Shown here one piece after another: positions 35,596 through 46,676 of a DNA stretch of 64,000 nt (positions within the stretch are counted from its first letter, which is position 1; each line of letters begins with the position of its first letter). This DNA is from Platanthera guangdongensis (Eukaryota > Streptophyta > Magnoliopsida > Asparagales > Orchidaceae). A program made the translations under genes and the position numbers. The stretch is from NCBI GenBank assembly GCA_039583875.1, contig CM077159.1, positions 4,529,371-4,593,370 of the forward strand, in the 5' to 3' direction. The notes beneath the pieces are model-generated. The model was not told the origin of the DNA, made no database searches, and was given only the letters and a program-made list of their open reading frames with translations.

Positions 35596-35854
35596 CAGCT
35601 CAATTGGTGATGAGAGTTGAAAGAACTCCATAGTTAAGCGTGCTCGGGCTGGAGTAGTACTGGTATGGGTGACCTCCTGGGAAGTCCCCGTAGTGCGGGC
35701 TTGACTATCGAGTTTACCTCATGAAAGGGAGGCTGTGGCCACCAACAACCCGCCTGTGGATGGAGAGGGGTTGGGGTGCTTGGGCTGCAGCCCGGTAGGG
35801 TCGCCTAGAGCGGAGTCGTGACGCTGTCACGTTGGATCGGCTAGGGGCCTTACA
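35596..35854 (+). repeat. 5S rRNA-like unit C
   Basis: Mirror image of B about a 30 bp perfect palindrome at 35581-35610 (core CAATTGAGCTGCAGCTCAAT, then TG). B and C together make a ~518 bp inverted repeat with ends TGTAAGGCCCC and GGGGCCTTACA. TAACT, the G2 target duplication, follows. Confidence 0.7.
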
Positions 35855-35859
35855 TAACT

Positions 35860-38660
35860 GCTCCTTGATACTAGTCTACCACCGAGAAACTGACATGTGC
35901 CAGTAGTACTCTTTCTATCTTCTTTGCAACCTGCAAAGTCTGCATCTAAAAAACCAGTCAGTAGAAAGTCTCTATTCTTACGGTACCAAAGACCAAGATT
36001 AGGTGTGCCCTTAAGATATCTCAATATTCTTTTAACAGCAGTATAATGAGATTCTTTAGGGATTGCTTGGTACCTAGTACAGACACATGTAGCATACATA
36101 ATGTCTGGTCTACTAGCAGTTAAGTATAGGAGGGAGCCAATTATCCCTCTATACAAATACTCATATACAGGTTTTCCTGCATCATCTTTGCCTAAAGGCA
36201 TACTTGTCCCCATTGGAGTTCTCATGGTAGTGGATGACTCCATACCATATTTCTTAATTAACTCCTTGGTGAACTTAGACTGTGAGATGGACAAGCCCTC
36301 ATCAGTTTGTCTTACTTTGAGCCCCAAGAAGAATTTGAGCTCACCCATACTGCTCATCTCAATCTTCCTTGTATAAGTTTTGCAAACTTCCTACAAAGGT
36401 TGTTTTTAGTAGATCAAAAGATTATGTCATCAATATAAATCTGTACTAGGATAATCTTGCCCTTTGACTCCCTAAGAAATAGAGTCTTGTCTATTTTCCC
36501 CCTTGAAAATTTATTTTCAATGAGGAAAGTAGACAATGTTTCATAATAAGCCCTAGGGGCTTATTTCAAACCATATAAGGCTTTCTTAAGTCTATAAACA
36601 AAATCAGGATAAAGTGCATCAACAAAACCTAAGGGCTGATGGACATAGACTTCTTTCAAATTACCATTTAGGAAAGCTGACTTGACATCCATTTTGTAAA
36701 CTTTGAAACCTTGGAAAGCAGCAAAGCCAAGGAATAGCCTTATTGCTTCCAATCTTGCCACTGGTGCAAAAGTCTGATCAAAGTCAATGCCCACTTGCTG
36801 TCTATAACCTTTAGCAACCAGTATTGCTTTGTTCTTCACTATTTTGTCATTTTCATCCAGTTTGTTCCTATAGATCCACTTTTTCTGAATAATGTTATGA
36901 TCCTTTTGTTTTGGAACTAGCTCCCACACTTTACACCTTCTGAATTGATTCAGCTCCTCTTGTATGGCATCAATCCAGTTGGAGTCTTATATGGCTTCTT
37001 CAAATCTTTTTGGTTCCAACAGTGATAGCAAACTTGAGCAAAACACTGTGTTTATGTGTTTGCTTCTGGTTTGCACACCATGTATGGGATCACTAATGAT
37101 TTGGTGTGCAGGATGATCCTTTAGATTCTGTATTGCTAGAGGCATTCTATCAGCAACTTGAACTTCTTCAATTTCTCCACCAGGCTGAACTTCATTGTCT
37201 TCAATGTCAGCTTGTGGACTTTGTACTCCCCCTGGACAGTAACCATCATTTTCCATATCCTGCCTTGCAATTTGATCTTCATTAATGGTCAGCATGTCCA
37301 ACTTTTCTTTTAAACTGTTGAGCAACAAGGATTGCTAAACAACTCACAGTTAATTAGATCAGATTCATCAAACACTACATGAACTGATTCTTCTACAACT
37401 TGTGCAGTCAAGTTGTAGACCTTATATGCCTTACTAATGTTATTGTACCCAACAAATATCCCATCTTGGGATTTGACAGCGAACTTAGTTAGGTGAGACT
37501 TGCCAGTGTTAAGCATATAACACCTGCTACCAAAGATCCTAAAGTAGGATATGTTTGGTTTTCTGCCCTTCATAATCTCATAGGGAGTCTTTTTGTGGTT
37601 CTTAGTTATAGATGCTCTATTGAGAACATGACAAGCAGTATTTACTGCCTCAGCCCAGAAATATTCTGGGAGTGAGGTGTCACTGAGTCGAGTTCTACCA
37701 GCCTCAATGAAAGTTCTATTCTTTCTTTCAGCAATACCATTTTGCTGATGTGTCCTAGGTGAGGAGAATTCCTGATAAATCCCTAGTTCTTCACAAAACC
37801 TTGTCATACACTCAGACTGAAATTCAGTTCCATGGTCACTTCTGATTTTGACCACTGAATTATTATATTCATTCTGAATTTGTTTAACAAAGTTATGAAA
37901 GAGAGTAGGGGTTTCAGATTTCTGCCTCAAAAAGAAAACCCATGTGTATCTAGAATAGTCATATACTATCACAAAAGTATAGACTTTCCTACCTAGACTA
38001 TGAACTGGTATAGGCCCAAATAGATCCATATGCAAGAGGTACAAACACCTCACAGAATCTTTGGTATCAAGACTATGAAAAGAGAATTTGGTTTGCATGC
38101 CTTTTTGACAAGCTGAGCATATACCCTCTTTTATGCACTTAGATTGAGGACCATTTCTCACTAACTCTAAACTATAGAGCTGGCATATAGTCTTATAGTT
38201 CAGATGAGCTAGCCTCTTGTGCCATTGGACACACTGAGATGATTTCTCATCTACAACTAAACATACAGGAGAGTTCATGTTTTCATAATCAAAATTTAAT
38301 CAAAAAACATTCTCTTTTCTATAACCAGACAAGATCACCTTCTGATCACTTGTCCTTTTGATCTGACACCTATTCTTAATAAATGATATGTCATACTCAA
38401 GATCACTCAACTGACTTATGCTTATCAAGTTATTTTTCAAACCTTTTACATAAGTCACTTGAGAGTGATTGTTATAGAACTAGAGGAAATATTATCAAAC
38501 CCTTTAACGACCCCTTTTTCTGATCCACCAAAGATCACTTTAGGTCCATTCTCTATGGGAGTATAGTCCTTTAACATCCTCCTTGTTCCAGTCATGTGCC
38601 TGGAACATCCACTGTCCAAGTACCATATAGGGGTATGGCAACTTGGACGCACCTGCAGTA
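35860..38660 (-). pseudogene. pol: C2 pol 5' part: protease, integrase, RT, RNase H start
   Basis: Copia order. Protease has WYLDSGCSRHMTG (38652-38455). The pre-integrase HHCC is QWHKRLAHLNYKTI to CSACQKGMQTKFSF. The integrase core is LHMDLFGP, IRSDHGTEFQSE and SPRTHQQNGIAERKNRT, with D,D,E all present. RT has [48 protein letters not shown] and QIYIDDIIF followed by a TGA. RNase H begins DADFAGCKEDRKSTTGTCQF, cut by G2. Stops also occur near 36560, 36986 and 37335. Confidence 0.88.
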
Positions 38661-38689
38661 AATAAAATTAAGTTACCTTAGAACCCCAA

Positions 38690-40875
38690 CTTATATTGGG
38701 TTCTAGGTTCATGTTAGAGTGAAACTTAATATTCTTACCAGCAGCCTTCCTCACAGGTAAGCTGGCATTCTTACTGACACTTCTGTTGTGCCAGCAATCC
38801 ATGGCATAATACCTTATCTTACCACAGCACCAACACTCATATCTATTATACCTCTATTTAGGTACAGTTTTAACAGCTTTGCTGTCAGCTGTTCTTAACA
38901 CTATTGGTACAGTGGTTCTTTGCTTGAGTGCTGGAGCTACACCCTTGTCATTCAAAATTTCAGGCTTACCATTACCATGTATAATATCATGATCATATAT
39001 ATTTGTTGGTTGCCATACCTTTTTGAAGGAAATGGGAGGTATGAAGGATAGAGGTTGTACTGGGGCTTTGCCTTTTCTTTTGGAATTGGCAGCCCTTGCA
39101 TTTCCCTCAAATCCCAATCCAGTCTTACCCTTTTTAGGAATAAAGTCATCAATTAAAGGTAAAACTAATTTTGGCTTAGAGAACTTAGCCACCAGATCTT
39201 TTTCCTTCTGAAGTTTGACTTCCAAACTTTTGATTTGATCATTCTTGAATGTAATAGTACTCATCTGAATAACAGTTATGTTTTTTAGTTTGGCTACTTC
39301 ATTCATCTTTAGATTCAGCAATTTTTCTGAATCTAATGCAGCCAGCTTAAGATCAGCAATCTCCTTGGCCTGTGCTTTATTAAGGATTCTGCTTTTCTTA
39401 AGTGCTTGCAGCAGGTCACCATATTCATCAATAAGTTGATGAACATCTCCTTCAGATTCAGATTCATCTACATCTCTTGATGTAGATGCTTCTGATTCTG
39501 AACCAGTATAGTAATCAGAATCTGTTAAAGAATTATTTACCTTACTAGGTCCAGGCTGATCCTGGCATTGATCTTCTTCTGTTAAGGCCATCAGCCCTTT
39601 ACAACAAGGTTCTTCAATTTCATTTACTGAATCCAGCCACTTCAAGAATTCAGCCTCTTCTACATCCTCTTTAGTTGCCAACAGTCCTATATATGCTTCA
39701 GCTTCATCTTCAGCCTCAAAATCTGATGATGAAGAATCTGACCAACTTTTTTGCTTCTTTGCAACAAGGGATTTCTCCTTCTTTCCTTTATTCTTTAGTT
39801 TCTTCTTATCATTTGATTCTTTTCTTTTGTCAGGACAATCAGCTACTATATATCCAGGCATGTTGCAGCAATAGCAAACAATCTTAGTTTAAGATACTTT
39901 ACTAGGTTTAGAGCTATACCTGTATTTCCTAGAGGATTTCTTTTTCTGATAGTAATCATCCTTGGATTTTGAGGATGATGGCTTGGATCTCCACTGTTTC
40001 TTCTTCAAAAACCTTTGAAATTGTCTTAAGAAAGCTACTAAGTCTTCATAAAAATTTGAACTATCTGATGTGTGACTCTCTGAACTATCTGAAACAACTT
40101 CTACAGCTTTCCTAGGAGGTGATGGAGACATCCTCCTATCCTTTCTTATGGCTTCAGTCTTGAAAGCCACTGACTTATCTCTGTAATCATTTTTATTACT
40201 TTTCTCCTCCTCTTTTCTGACCATCAGCTGCATTTCATATGAAAGCAATTTGCCAAATAATGTTGGAGGTGAAATGTCTGCTAATCTTGCCACTTCCCTA
40301 ATGGCACATATCTTAGTGTCCCAGTCTTTAGTCAATGATCTCAGAAACTTATCATTTAACTCATATGTACTGAATACTCTTCCATATGACATCAGTTCAT
40401 TCACTATTCTGAAGAATTTCTTGTAATATTTAGTTATGCTGTCTATTTTAGATTGTATAAAACTTTCATAATCCTGATTCAGCATAGACTTTCTGTCTTC
40501 TCTCACCTCTTCTGAACCCTCCATGTAGATAATAAGGGTGTCCCACATTTCTTTGGAGGCCTTACAGTGGATTAAGTTTTGGAAAGTAGAATCATCTATG
40601 GAGCTGACTATTATATTATGTGCTCTCTTATCCATAGTAGCCAAGATGATTTCATCCTTTGTCATTTCAGAATATTTCTTTGGTGTTCTGAGATTTGTAT
40701 CAAGAACTGAGACTTTCATTGGAATGAATGGCCCTTCCTTGACTGTCATGTAAATTCATGGATTTGAAGCTTCTACAAACAATCTAACTCTTTCTTTCCA
40801 TATGCCAAAAATTTCTTTCCTGCATATGGGTAACTTCATAGAACCAAACTCCTTATAATTCTCTATGGAACCCAT
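38690..40875 (-). pseudogene. gag: C2 gag, broken, two altered zinc knuckles
   Basis: Start chosen at the ATG 40875 (MGSIENYKEFGSMKLP). A TGA near 40762 interrupts the copia-type opening just before YMTVKEGPFIPM. The core has KASKEMWDTLIIYMEGSEEV, FIQSKIDSITKYYKKFFRIV and DKFLRSLTKDWDTKI. A first knuckle, CYCCNMPGYIVADC, follows a stop near 39888. Then comes a long acidic, helical, probably coiled-coil region (39800-39100) and a second knuckle, CWCCGKIRYYAMDC. In both knuckles Tyr replaces the metal-binding His; C3 keeps His (CWCCGKIGHFAIDC). Confidence 0.82.
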
Positions 40876-40940
40876 TTTGCCTTATAGATTCCTGCCTTGG
40901 AGATCTACTCAGACTGTTAGGTCTAATCTTTGAGTAACCT

Positions 40941-40953
40941 CCCTCTGATACCA
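40941..40953 (-). other. C2 primer-binding site
   Basis: TGGTATCAGAGGG on the minus strand, 2 nt inside the 5' LTR, complementary to initiator tRNA-Met. Confidence 0.85.
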
Positions 40954-40955
40954 CT

Positions 40956-42646
40956 TGAAAGAATTGGTTTCTAGATGTTCTAAACACCTAGAGGGGGGGT
41001 GTGAATAGGTTCAATTCTTTTTCTAATTTAGGCAGCTAATGCTATCTAGTTTAGCAATGTATTCAGCAGAACATACAACACAGCATTTACATACACAACA
41101 TTCACAGATTGCACATCAGTTTTATATTGGTTCCCCAAATTATGGTTACATCCACTTTCCCCCTTCGCCTATCTAGCAGTGTACTAGATTCGGCCTAACT
41201 TCCTTCCTTCTTCTCAGATCCGCAGATCTTACAGCTCAGAACCAAGAATGGTTCCTACAACTCAGAGTGAATCCACACTCCTAAGACTCAGGCACAAGCC
41301 CTACCTCAGCCTCTTCCATAGGCCTACAACTCAGAGTGACAACCCACTCCTACAACTCAAGCACAAGCCCTACCTCAGCCTCTTTCACAGGCCTACAACT
41401 CAGGGAACAGATTCCCCTACCTCAGCCTTTATAATTTAGGCTTACAACTCAGAGATGTAAATTTCCTACACTCAGATCTAGTACAAATCCTACAAAATTA
41501 TTGATGAAAAGTTGTTGATATCTTCAACCAGATGGAGAGAGAATTGGTTGAATGCTTCTTGATCAATTTTTAATAGAACTGATTTCTTATGGATCAACCT
41601 GACTTATCTTTCTTCAAAGCTTCTTGAATCTGAACACAGTAGGGTTGATCTTCTTAATGTTGGAGTTGATCTTCAATCTTCCTCCTTCAGAAATTAATCT
41701 GAATTCTTCAGGCAAACTATTCAGGATCTGCCTTCACTAGATGAGATCTTCTCTCCTTCTTGTTTTTCTCTCTCTACAATCAGTAGACTGTTTCTTTCTC
41801 TTCTTCTGGATTCTCAATCCTTCAGAGATAATAATAGATCATCTATCTGTTGTCTGTTGTTGTTCTTCTTATTGTTCTCTGTTTTTATTGTTGAGAGAGC
41901 ACATCTATTTATAGGCTTCATCCATGGTAACCGGCAGTTCCGATTTCAAACTGTCTTCTGACACCTCTGACAGGTGGGACAGCAATGTCAGTAATGACAG
42001 TTGTCAAGTGTTCACTTGTATTACTTCAGCCTTCATTGAACTTTGACTCAGCAATAGAGAATGTCGACTGAATTCTTCATATGTGTCGACACACATAGTC
42101 CATGTGTCGACACAAGTCTTGTTGTTGTCGACACAACTTCTGTGAAATGTGTCGACACAAGTCCTGTGTGTCGTCACAAACACTTCTTGTCTTGACAAAG
42201 TTGGTGTCGATGGAATTCTGGTGTGTGTCGACACAAGTTCTGTGTGTCGATACAGTCGTTGTCGATAGAATTCTGGAATGTGTCGACACAGCTTCAGATA
42301 ATGTCAACACAAGTCTGGCCCTTAGTGTCAACACTGCGTTGTCGACAGATTTTTTATGTGTCGACACAAATTATGGCTGTCGACACAATCTGGCCCTTGG
42401 TGTCGACACTGCGTTGTCGACAGATTTTCTATATGTCGACACAAATTCTGGATGTCGACACACTTTGGCCCTTGGTGTCGACACAGCCATTCCCAAGTGT
42501 CGACACAAGTACTTAGTGAATTTTCCTTTCCATTTACTTAACCTGCACATGATAACTCAACACAACATCAAATACAACTTGATGCATATCATTGAGTTAG
42601 GTGAGGCTTCTCCAAATCTGGTACACATTTTCCAATGTTCACAACA
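40956..42646 (-). repeat. C2 5' LTR
   Basis: TGAAAGAATTGG to ATGTTCACAACA, 1691 bp. End box at 40987-41009, TATA at 41913-41906, TGTCGACA array at 42060-42505. The TSD GTTAG follows. Confidence 0.9.
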
Positions 42647-43770
42647 GTTAGCTTGGTTGGGTTATCTGAGCGGTAGGCTCGGGGGCTGTGGAAATGGGCA
42701 AGTTAGCCCGGTGAGCCGAAGGCTCGGAAGGTTGTTGTCATGGATGGGTTAGTCCGGGGAGTCGATGGCTCGAAAATTCATGGTTGCAAGTGCATAAAGT
42801 GGTCGGTCTTCGATATTTGACAATCGTTCACACCGACATCTTTACGATGACTCGGCAGGTGTAATTTACACTTAGCCATGGAAAAGTCTAGCGGTTGGTC
42901 AGCATAGTATGTGGTGACTCTAGTGTGTCCTTCAGAGGCGTACGTAAGGGCTAGGCCTGGTAATGTGAATACCCGCCTAGGAGTGTGGTGTCCCAACTTA
43001 CAATCTCCGTTGGCCACTACGGAGGCTCCTGGGTGTGAAGCTAGCTTCCAAAATTGGGGAACTAAAGGTCTAAGCGCATAGAGTCATGTGTGTGTTGCAC
43101 TTGCATGATTCATAGCATAACATATCACATCACACATACCTGCATTTAACCTGACACCCCATCATATAAACTAGCATGGGATAGCTTATACAATGGTATC
43201 CATGCAAAAGACCCCTTAACTTATAAGTTTGTATGAGCATTCATATAAGTTAATGTTAATTATTTACATGTAACTTTTCTTTATGATGCACTATACTTTT
43301 ACCCTTTATTACGACTCTACTTGTTATAGAACTGCTAGTTTAGACTCTTATATAAGGTATATTATATGACTACTAGATAGTTCCGTTGTCACCTTTTTTG
43401 TTCACTCTCCACCCTCATAAGCTTCCATATCTCTCCTCTTGCACGGTGCCTAGGAGTCGTGGGGGCGAGGCAGGGATAATAATTGGCTTAGTCTTTATGA
43501 CTAACGGTCGGTGGACCAAACATTTCAGGGGCTCCGGATGGGAGACAAGGAGCAGCAGGAGAGGAAGCACCAGCGGAGCACGGTGCACGTGGAGGTGGGG
43601 CAGTCTAGCAAAGGAGCACCAGCTTCTGGCTCTGTGAGTGTTAGTTTTACTTGGCTTCCGCGAGAGTATTGTAGTGAGGACATGATGTACCGGGCATGAG
43701 CCTTTTATATTTCTACTTTATTATTCTATTTTTGTACCTTATCTTTGTGGAATTTATTGTGATTAATACT

Positions 43771-43793
43771 CATATATATATATATATATATAT
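43771..43793. repeat. (AT)n microsatellite
   Basis: About eleven AT dinucleotides near the end of the G4 LTR. Confidence 0.9.
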
Positions 43794-44062
43794 AGTGATT
43801 TTGTGGACTTGACGTGTTTGTACTTCTACTTCTTTGATGATCATCAATGCCGACAGAATTGGCATTTTGTAGCAGCGACCCTCCTGATTGTCGGTGTCAC
43901 AGCAAAACGGCAGTTCTGGGCATAAGACCCAGTAGCGTAGCACAAAAAATGTGGTCTTATAAACTAGTATCAAAGGCAACCTCAATCCAAAGAGAAGAAG
44001 TCCACAAAACCCTAGGCTACCCCGCACGAGCTTTGTTTGGGGACAAACTAGCAGCGGAAGCA

Positions 44063-44154
44063 ATGGTGTGCCCATAAGGGGAATCACACGCAAAAGTCCA
44101 CTTTTTCATTTGTTACACTTGTACATCAACTAACAATTGGAATTTTCCTTGTAG
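44063..44154 (+). other. G4 ATG and predicted 89 bp leader intron
   Basis: ATG (44063-44065) is followed at once by GTGTGCCCATAAGG. The stretch ends AATTTTCCTTGTAG at 44154. A textbook CTAAC branch site (44130-44134) lies 21 nt from the end. Unspliced, a TAA follows after three more codons. Joined, ATG-CCT-TCG-GCA runs in frame through gag. G0 matches (87 bp, same ATG and donor). The donor GTGTGC is weak. Confidence 0.6.
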
Positions 44155-44649
44155 CCTTCGGCAAACCCTAACCCTCAACAGGGTACACCTCAGGCACAGA
44201 ACATTGTTCCACCCCCGCAGGATCTAACTCTGTTCCAGCATACGAAGATGGGACAGACACTGACGACCATCATGGAGGCCTTCAGCATTTAGCAAGCTCT
44301 AGCTCCTCGGCCAAATCTCGGGGCTAACTAGCTGAGCATCTTCTGGGAGATTTCTCCTCCATCCTACCTCAGGACGGATTCAGCAGTCTATACAGAGGGG
44401 TGGCTAGACATTATCTATAAGATGTTGGCAAGAATTCGATGCCCGACAGAGGAGGCAGTAGCCTTTGCAGTTTCCTACTTGGAGTCGCACGTGAAGAGAT
44501 GGTGGAAGTCACTACTAGACACCACCTTCGCTGGAGTGGATTGCGTCGACATTTCTTGGGAGGAGTTCAGAGCAGCTCTATTGGAGCATTTTGTACCACA
44601 GTTGGAGAGGGATGAGTTGGAGGACAGGTTCCTGCAGTTGAGGCAGGGA
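44155..44649 (+). pseudogene. gag: G4 gag, 5' part
   Basis: Frame from 44155: PSANPNPQQGTPQAQNIVPP, then MGQTLTTIMEAF. In-frame TAGs follow at 44290-44292 and 44329-44331 (the latter shared with G0). Then comes the gag core: SYLESHVKRWWKSLLDTTFA, VDISWEEFRAALLEHFVPQ and RDELEDRFLQLRQG. It is interrupted by G3 after codon GGA (44649) and resumes at 53573. Confidence 0.8.
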
Positions 44650-44654
44650 AATAG

Positions 44655-46623
44655 TGTAACACCCTCATCCGTCGCATGGCATATAATAGAAGGTCCAGCT
44701 GGAACCCAACGCCATATGCCACATACAGTCGGAAGGGTTACATAAGAATATTCAAACTATCAAATTAAGACTACACGTCCTACACAGAGCATTCTAGCGG
44801 AAGCTTTTAAAGTTGAAAGAACCCAAATCTTAAATCCAATACATATGAATGTCCACGACCACAGCCACAGGAATGAAACCCAAATACACTGAAAAGGTAC
44901 ATGGTCTTATGGCCTTACAAGTGTTCACTTAATAAAATATGTCTTGCATACATCGGCTCGCAGGCCGTCCACACATGATAAAAGTAAAAACAACTATTCT
45001 ACGGCCTTTTAGGGCCAGCACAGCAACATGGGCTCGAGCATGCTATTTGGCACTCGGCTCCGCAGCACCTGCAAGCACATTCCACCGCACGGTGGGAAAC
45101 AAAGCAACGGTCAGCTAAAAGCCGAAAAAATTATAACAACCCTGCCCCTTACTCGGGACGGCGACGCTCTTTCCCTGCATAACATTAGCCCAATAAAATC
45201 TTTAAACGCAATTATACTATGTCACAGGTGTAGGCTCGCACAGCCAAACACCCCGTGCACTCAGGGCACATTAACGGTGAATCTTGACCAATCAGCGTCT
45301 TCACCACCATCCCAAAGATGGCAACCATGTGAGCATTTAGCTTTTCCGACCATCGTCTAAGGCTCTCGACTATGCCAACGGCCAGTCCCTGTCTTCGAGT
45401 CTCTCGTACCGAACCACATAGCCTATGTTCGATTCCATTTGCCCGTTGCTCACGCCGCCTAGTCAATTTAAGTCCTACGCACTGGCCAAGCTTCTCTTGG
45501 ATCCCAAAATTTCCAAACAATCACATAACCCAGTTATGTTAAAGGCCGGTTCCCAGACCGCCAAGTTAGCAGAACATATTTCCGCTCAGTTTTCCGGGTG
45601 TGCCTTGAAGCTAACCTCCAAGGATCCCTGCTGCAATCTACCGCGTAGAAACCCAAAAAACCCAAAGCACGGATTCTTCTCCGGCAAATCATAACAAATG
45701 CAACATCACCGATCCAGATGGTACACGTCCAGGTAGGCTTCACACACAATGCCTATGCCCGTACTTACGATTCCGGGCTCTATATGCAACACAAGGGGGA
45801 CTATTCACATCAACCCCAAGGAACACCACGCACTCACCGCACACTCGCGGGAGCGGGATTCCCTATGCAGAAAGAAAGAGCTTCACATGCTCAAGTTGAG
45901 AATCGTTACCCTTGTAGTCCGTTTTGGCGCCATGGAAAAACTACACGGACAGAACTCTTCGCAACGAACTTTCCTCCACGGATCCGCTCTCATATTTCAA
46001 AACGGTGCTCCGATGCTCCGCCGGCGGCCGGAAACCTCCTTCTTCTTCCTCTTCTCTCTAACACCTTGGAAAGAGAAATCCTTGGAGAGAAATGAGGGAT
46101 TAACTCCACTATTCCCTGCCTTAACAGAGCAGGAAAACATCTGGGCCGTTGGATCTTAATTAAAGAAAACGAATGGCTCAGATCCGTTCAAAAATCTCTA
46201 GACCTGGGCCGAACACGGCTTGGCACACGGCCGTGTCCCAGACCGTGTTCCTCGATCCAGGCACGATCGTCGAACATAGAAAAGACACATGGACTCAGAC
46301 ACGCCCGTGTCCAACCTGACACGCCCGTGTCGGGACTCCCGACACGCCCGTGTCCGGGGGCGTGTCACGCATAACTGCCGCGGCAACGGACACGACCCAA
46401 CGGGACACGGGTACTGACACGGGTAGGCACACGCCCGTGTCAAATGAAACGCCCGTGTCAGCTAGCCGTGTTCCTGGCCGTGTCCTGCTCGGGATGAAAA
46501 TGACCAAAAACACCAGCCATACACGGCCTTGGACATGCCCGTGTCCTAGGTCGTGTACCCCTATACGTGCACCAAAAATCCCTTTTTCGCGACCGACTCA
46601 AATATAATTTTCGGGGCGTTACA
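44655..46623 (-). repeat. G3 3' LTR
   Basis: TGTAACACCCTCATCCGTC to TTTCGGGGCGTTACA, 1969 bp. The palindrome array at 46213-46555 has two adjacent CACGCCCGTGTCAAATGA-type units where the partner LTR has seven. Confidence 0.92.
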
Positions 46624-46676
46624 AATATCCCCCACTTAAGGAATTTCGCCCCGAAATTAAGTAAAGGTACACAAAT

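Larger units (their letters stand above)
26226..35854 (-). mobile_element. G2: Ty3/gypsy chromovirus with 5S-like foldback at its right end
   Basis: A gypsy element inserted in the C2 RNase H with TSD TAACT (26221-26225 and 35855-35859). Left LTR 26226-28201; right LTR 33087-35061 lacks the last CA. Three 5S-rRNA-like units fill 35062-35854 and end in TTACA just before the TSD. Gag, PR, RT, RH, INT and chromodomain are all recognisable on the minus strand. The LTRs differ by roughly twenty substitutions by eye, so it is older than G1. Confidence 0.9.
20566..42646 (-). mobile_element. C2: Ty1/copia Sirevirus-like element with ORF after pol
   Basis: Flanked by the TSD GTTAG (20561-20565, 42647-42651). 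LTRs of 1730 and 1691 bp have TG/CA-type ends. The PBS on the minus strand reads TGGTATCAGAGGG, and the PPT is TAGGGGGAGAT. After removal of the nested G2 complex it is about 12.4 kb. The order on the minus strand is gag, protease, integrase, RT, RNase H, a palindrome/TATA region, and a ~2.8 kb downstream ORF. That order, the length and the LTR end box CCTAGAGGGGGGGTGAATAGG fit the Sirevirus lineage. Many stops make it non-autonomous. Confidence 0.9.
17017..43961 (+). repeat. G4 5' LTR (~4.9 kb, split by C2)
   Basis: Starts TGTAACATCCCTCAAACG and ends ATGTGGTCTTATA, followed by a PBS-like TAGTATCAAAGG. Without C2 and one TSD copy (20566-42651) it is about 4859 bp. It is homologous in inverted orientation to the G0 LTR. 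A dinucleotide (AT)n run lies at 43771-43793. No gene is seen in 17017-20565 or 42652-43961; short ORFs there have no recognisable product. Confidence 0.7.

Noticed and set aside
35062..35854. Functional 5S rRNA genes
   Set aside because: The 5' third of 5S is missing and the sequence continues into non-5S repeat. It fits a Cassandra-type or derived repeat better.
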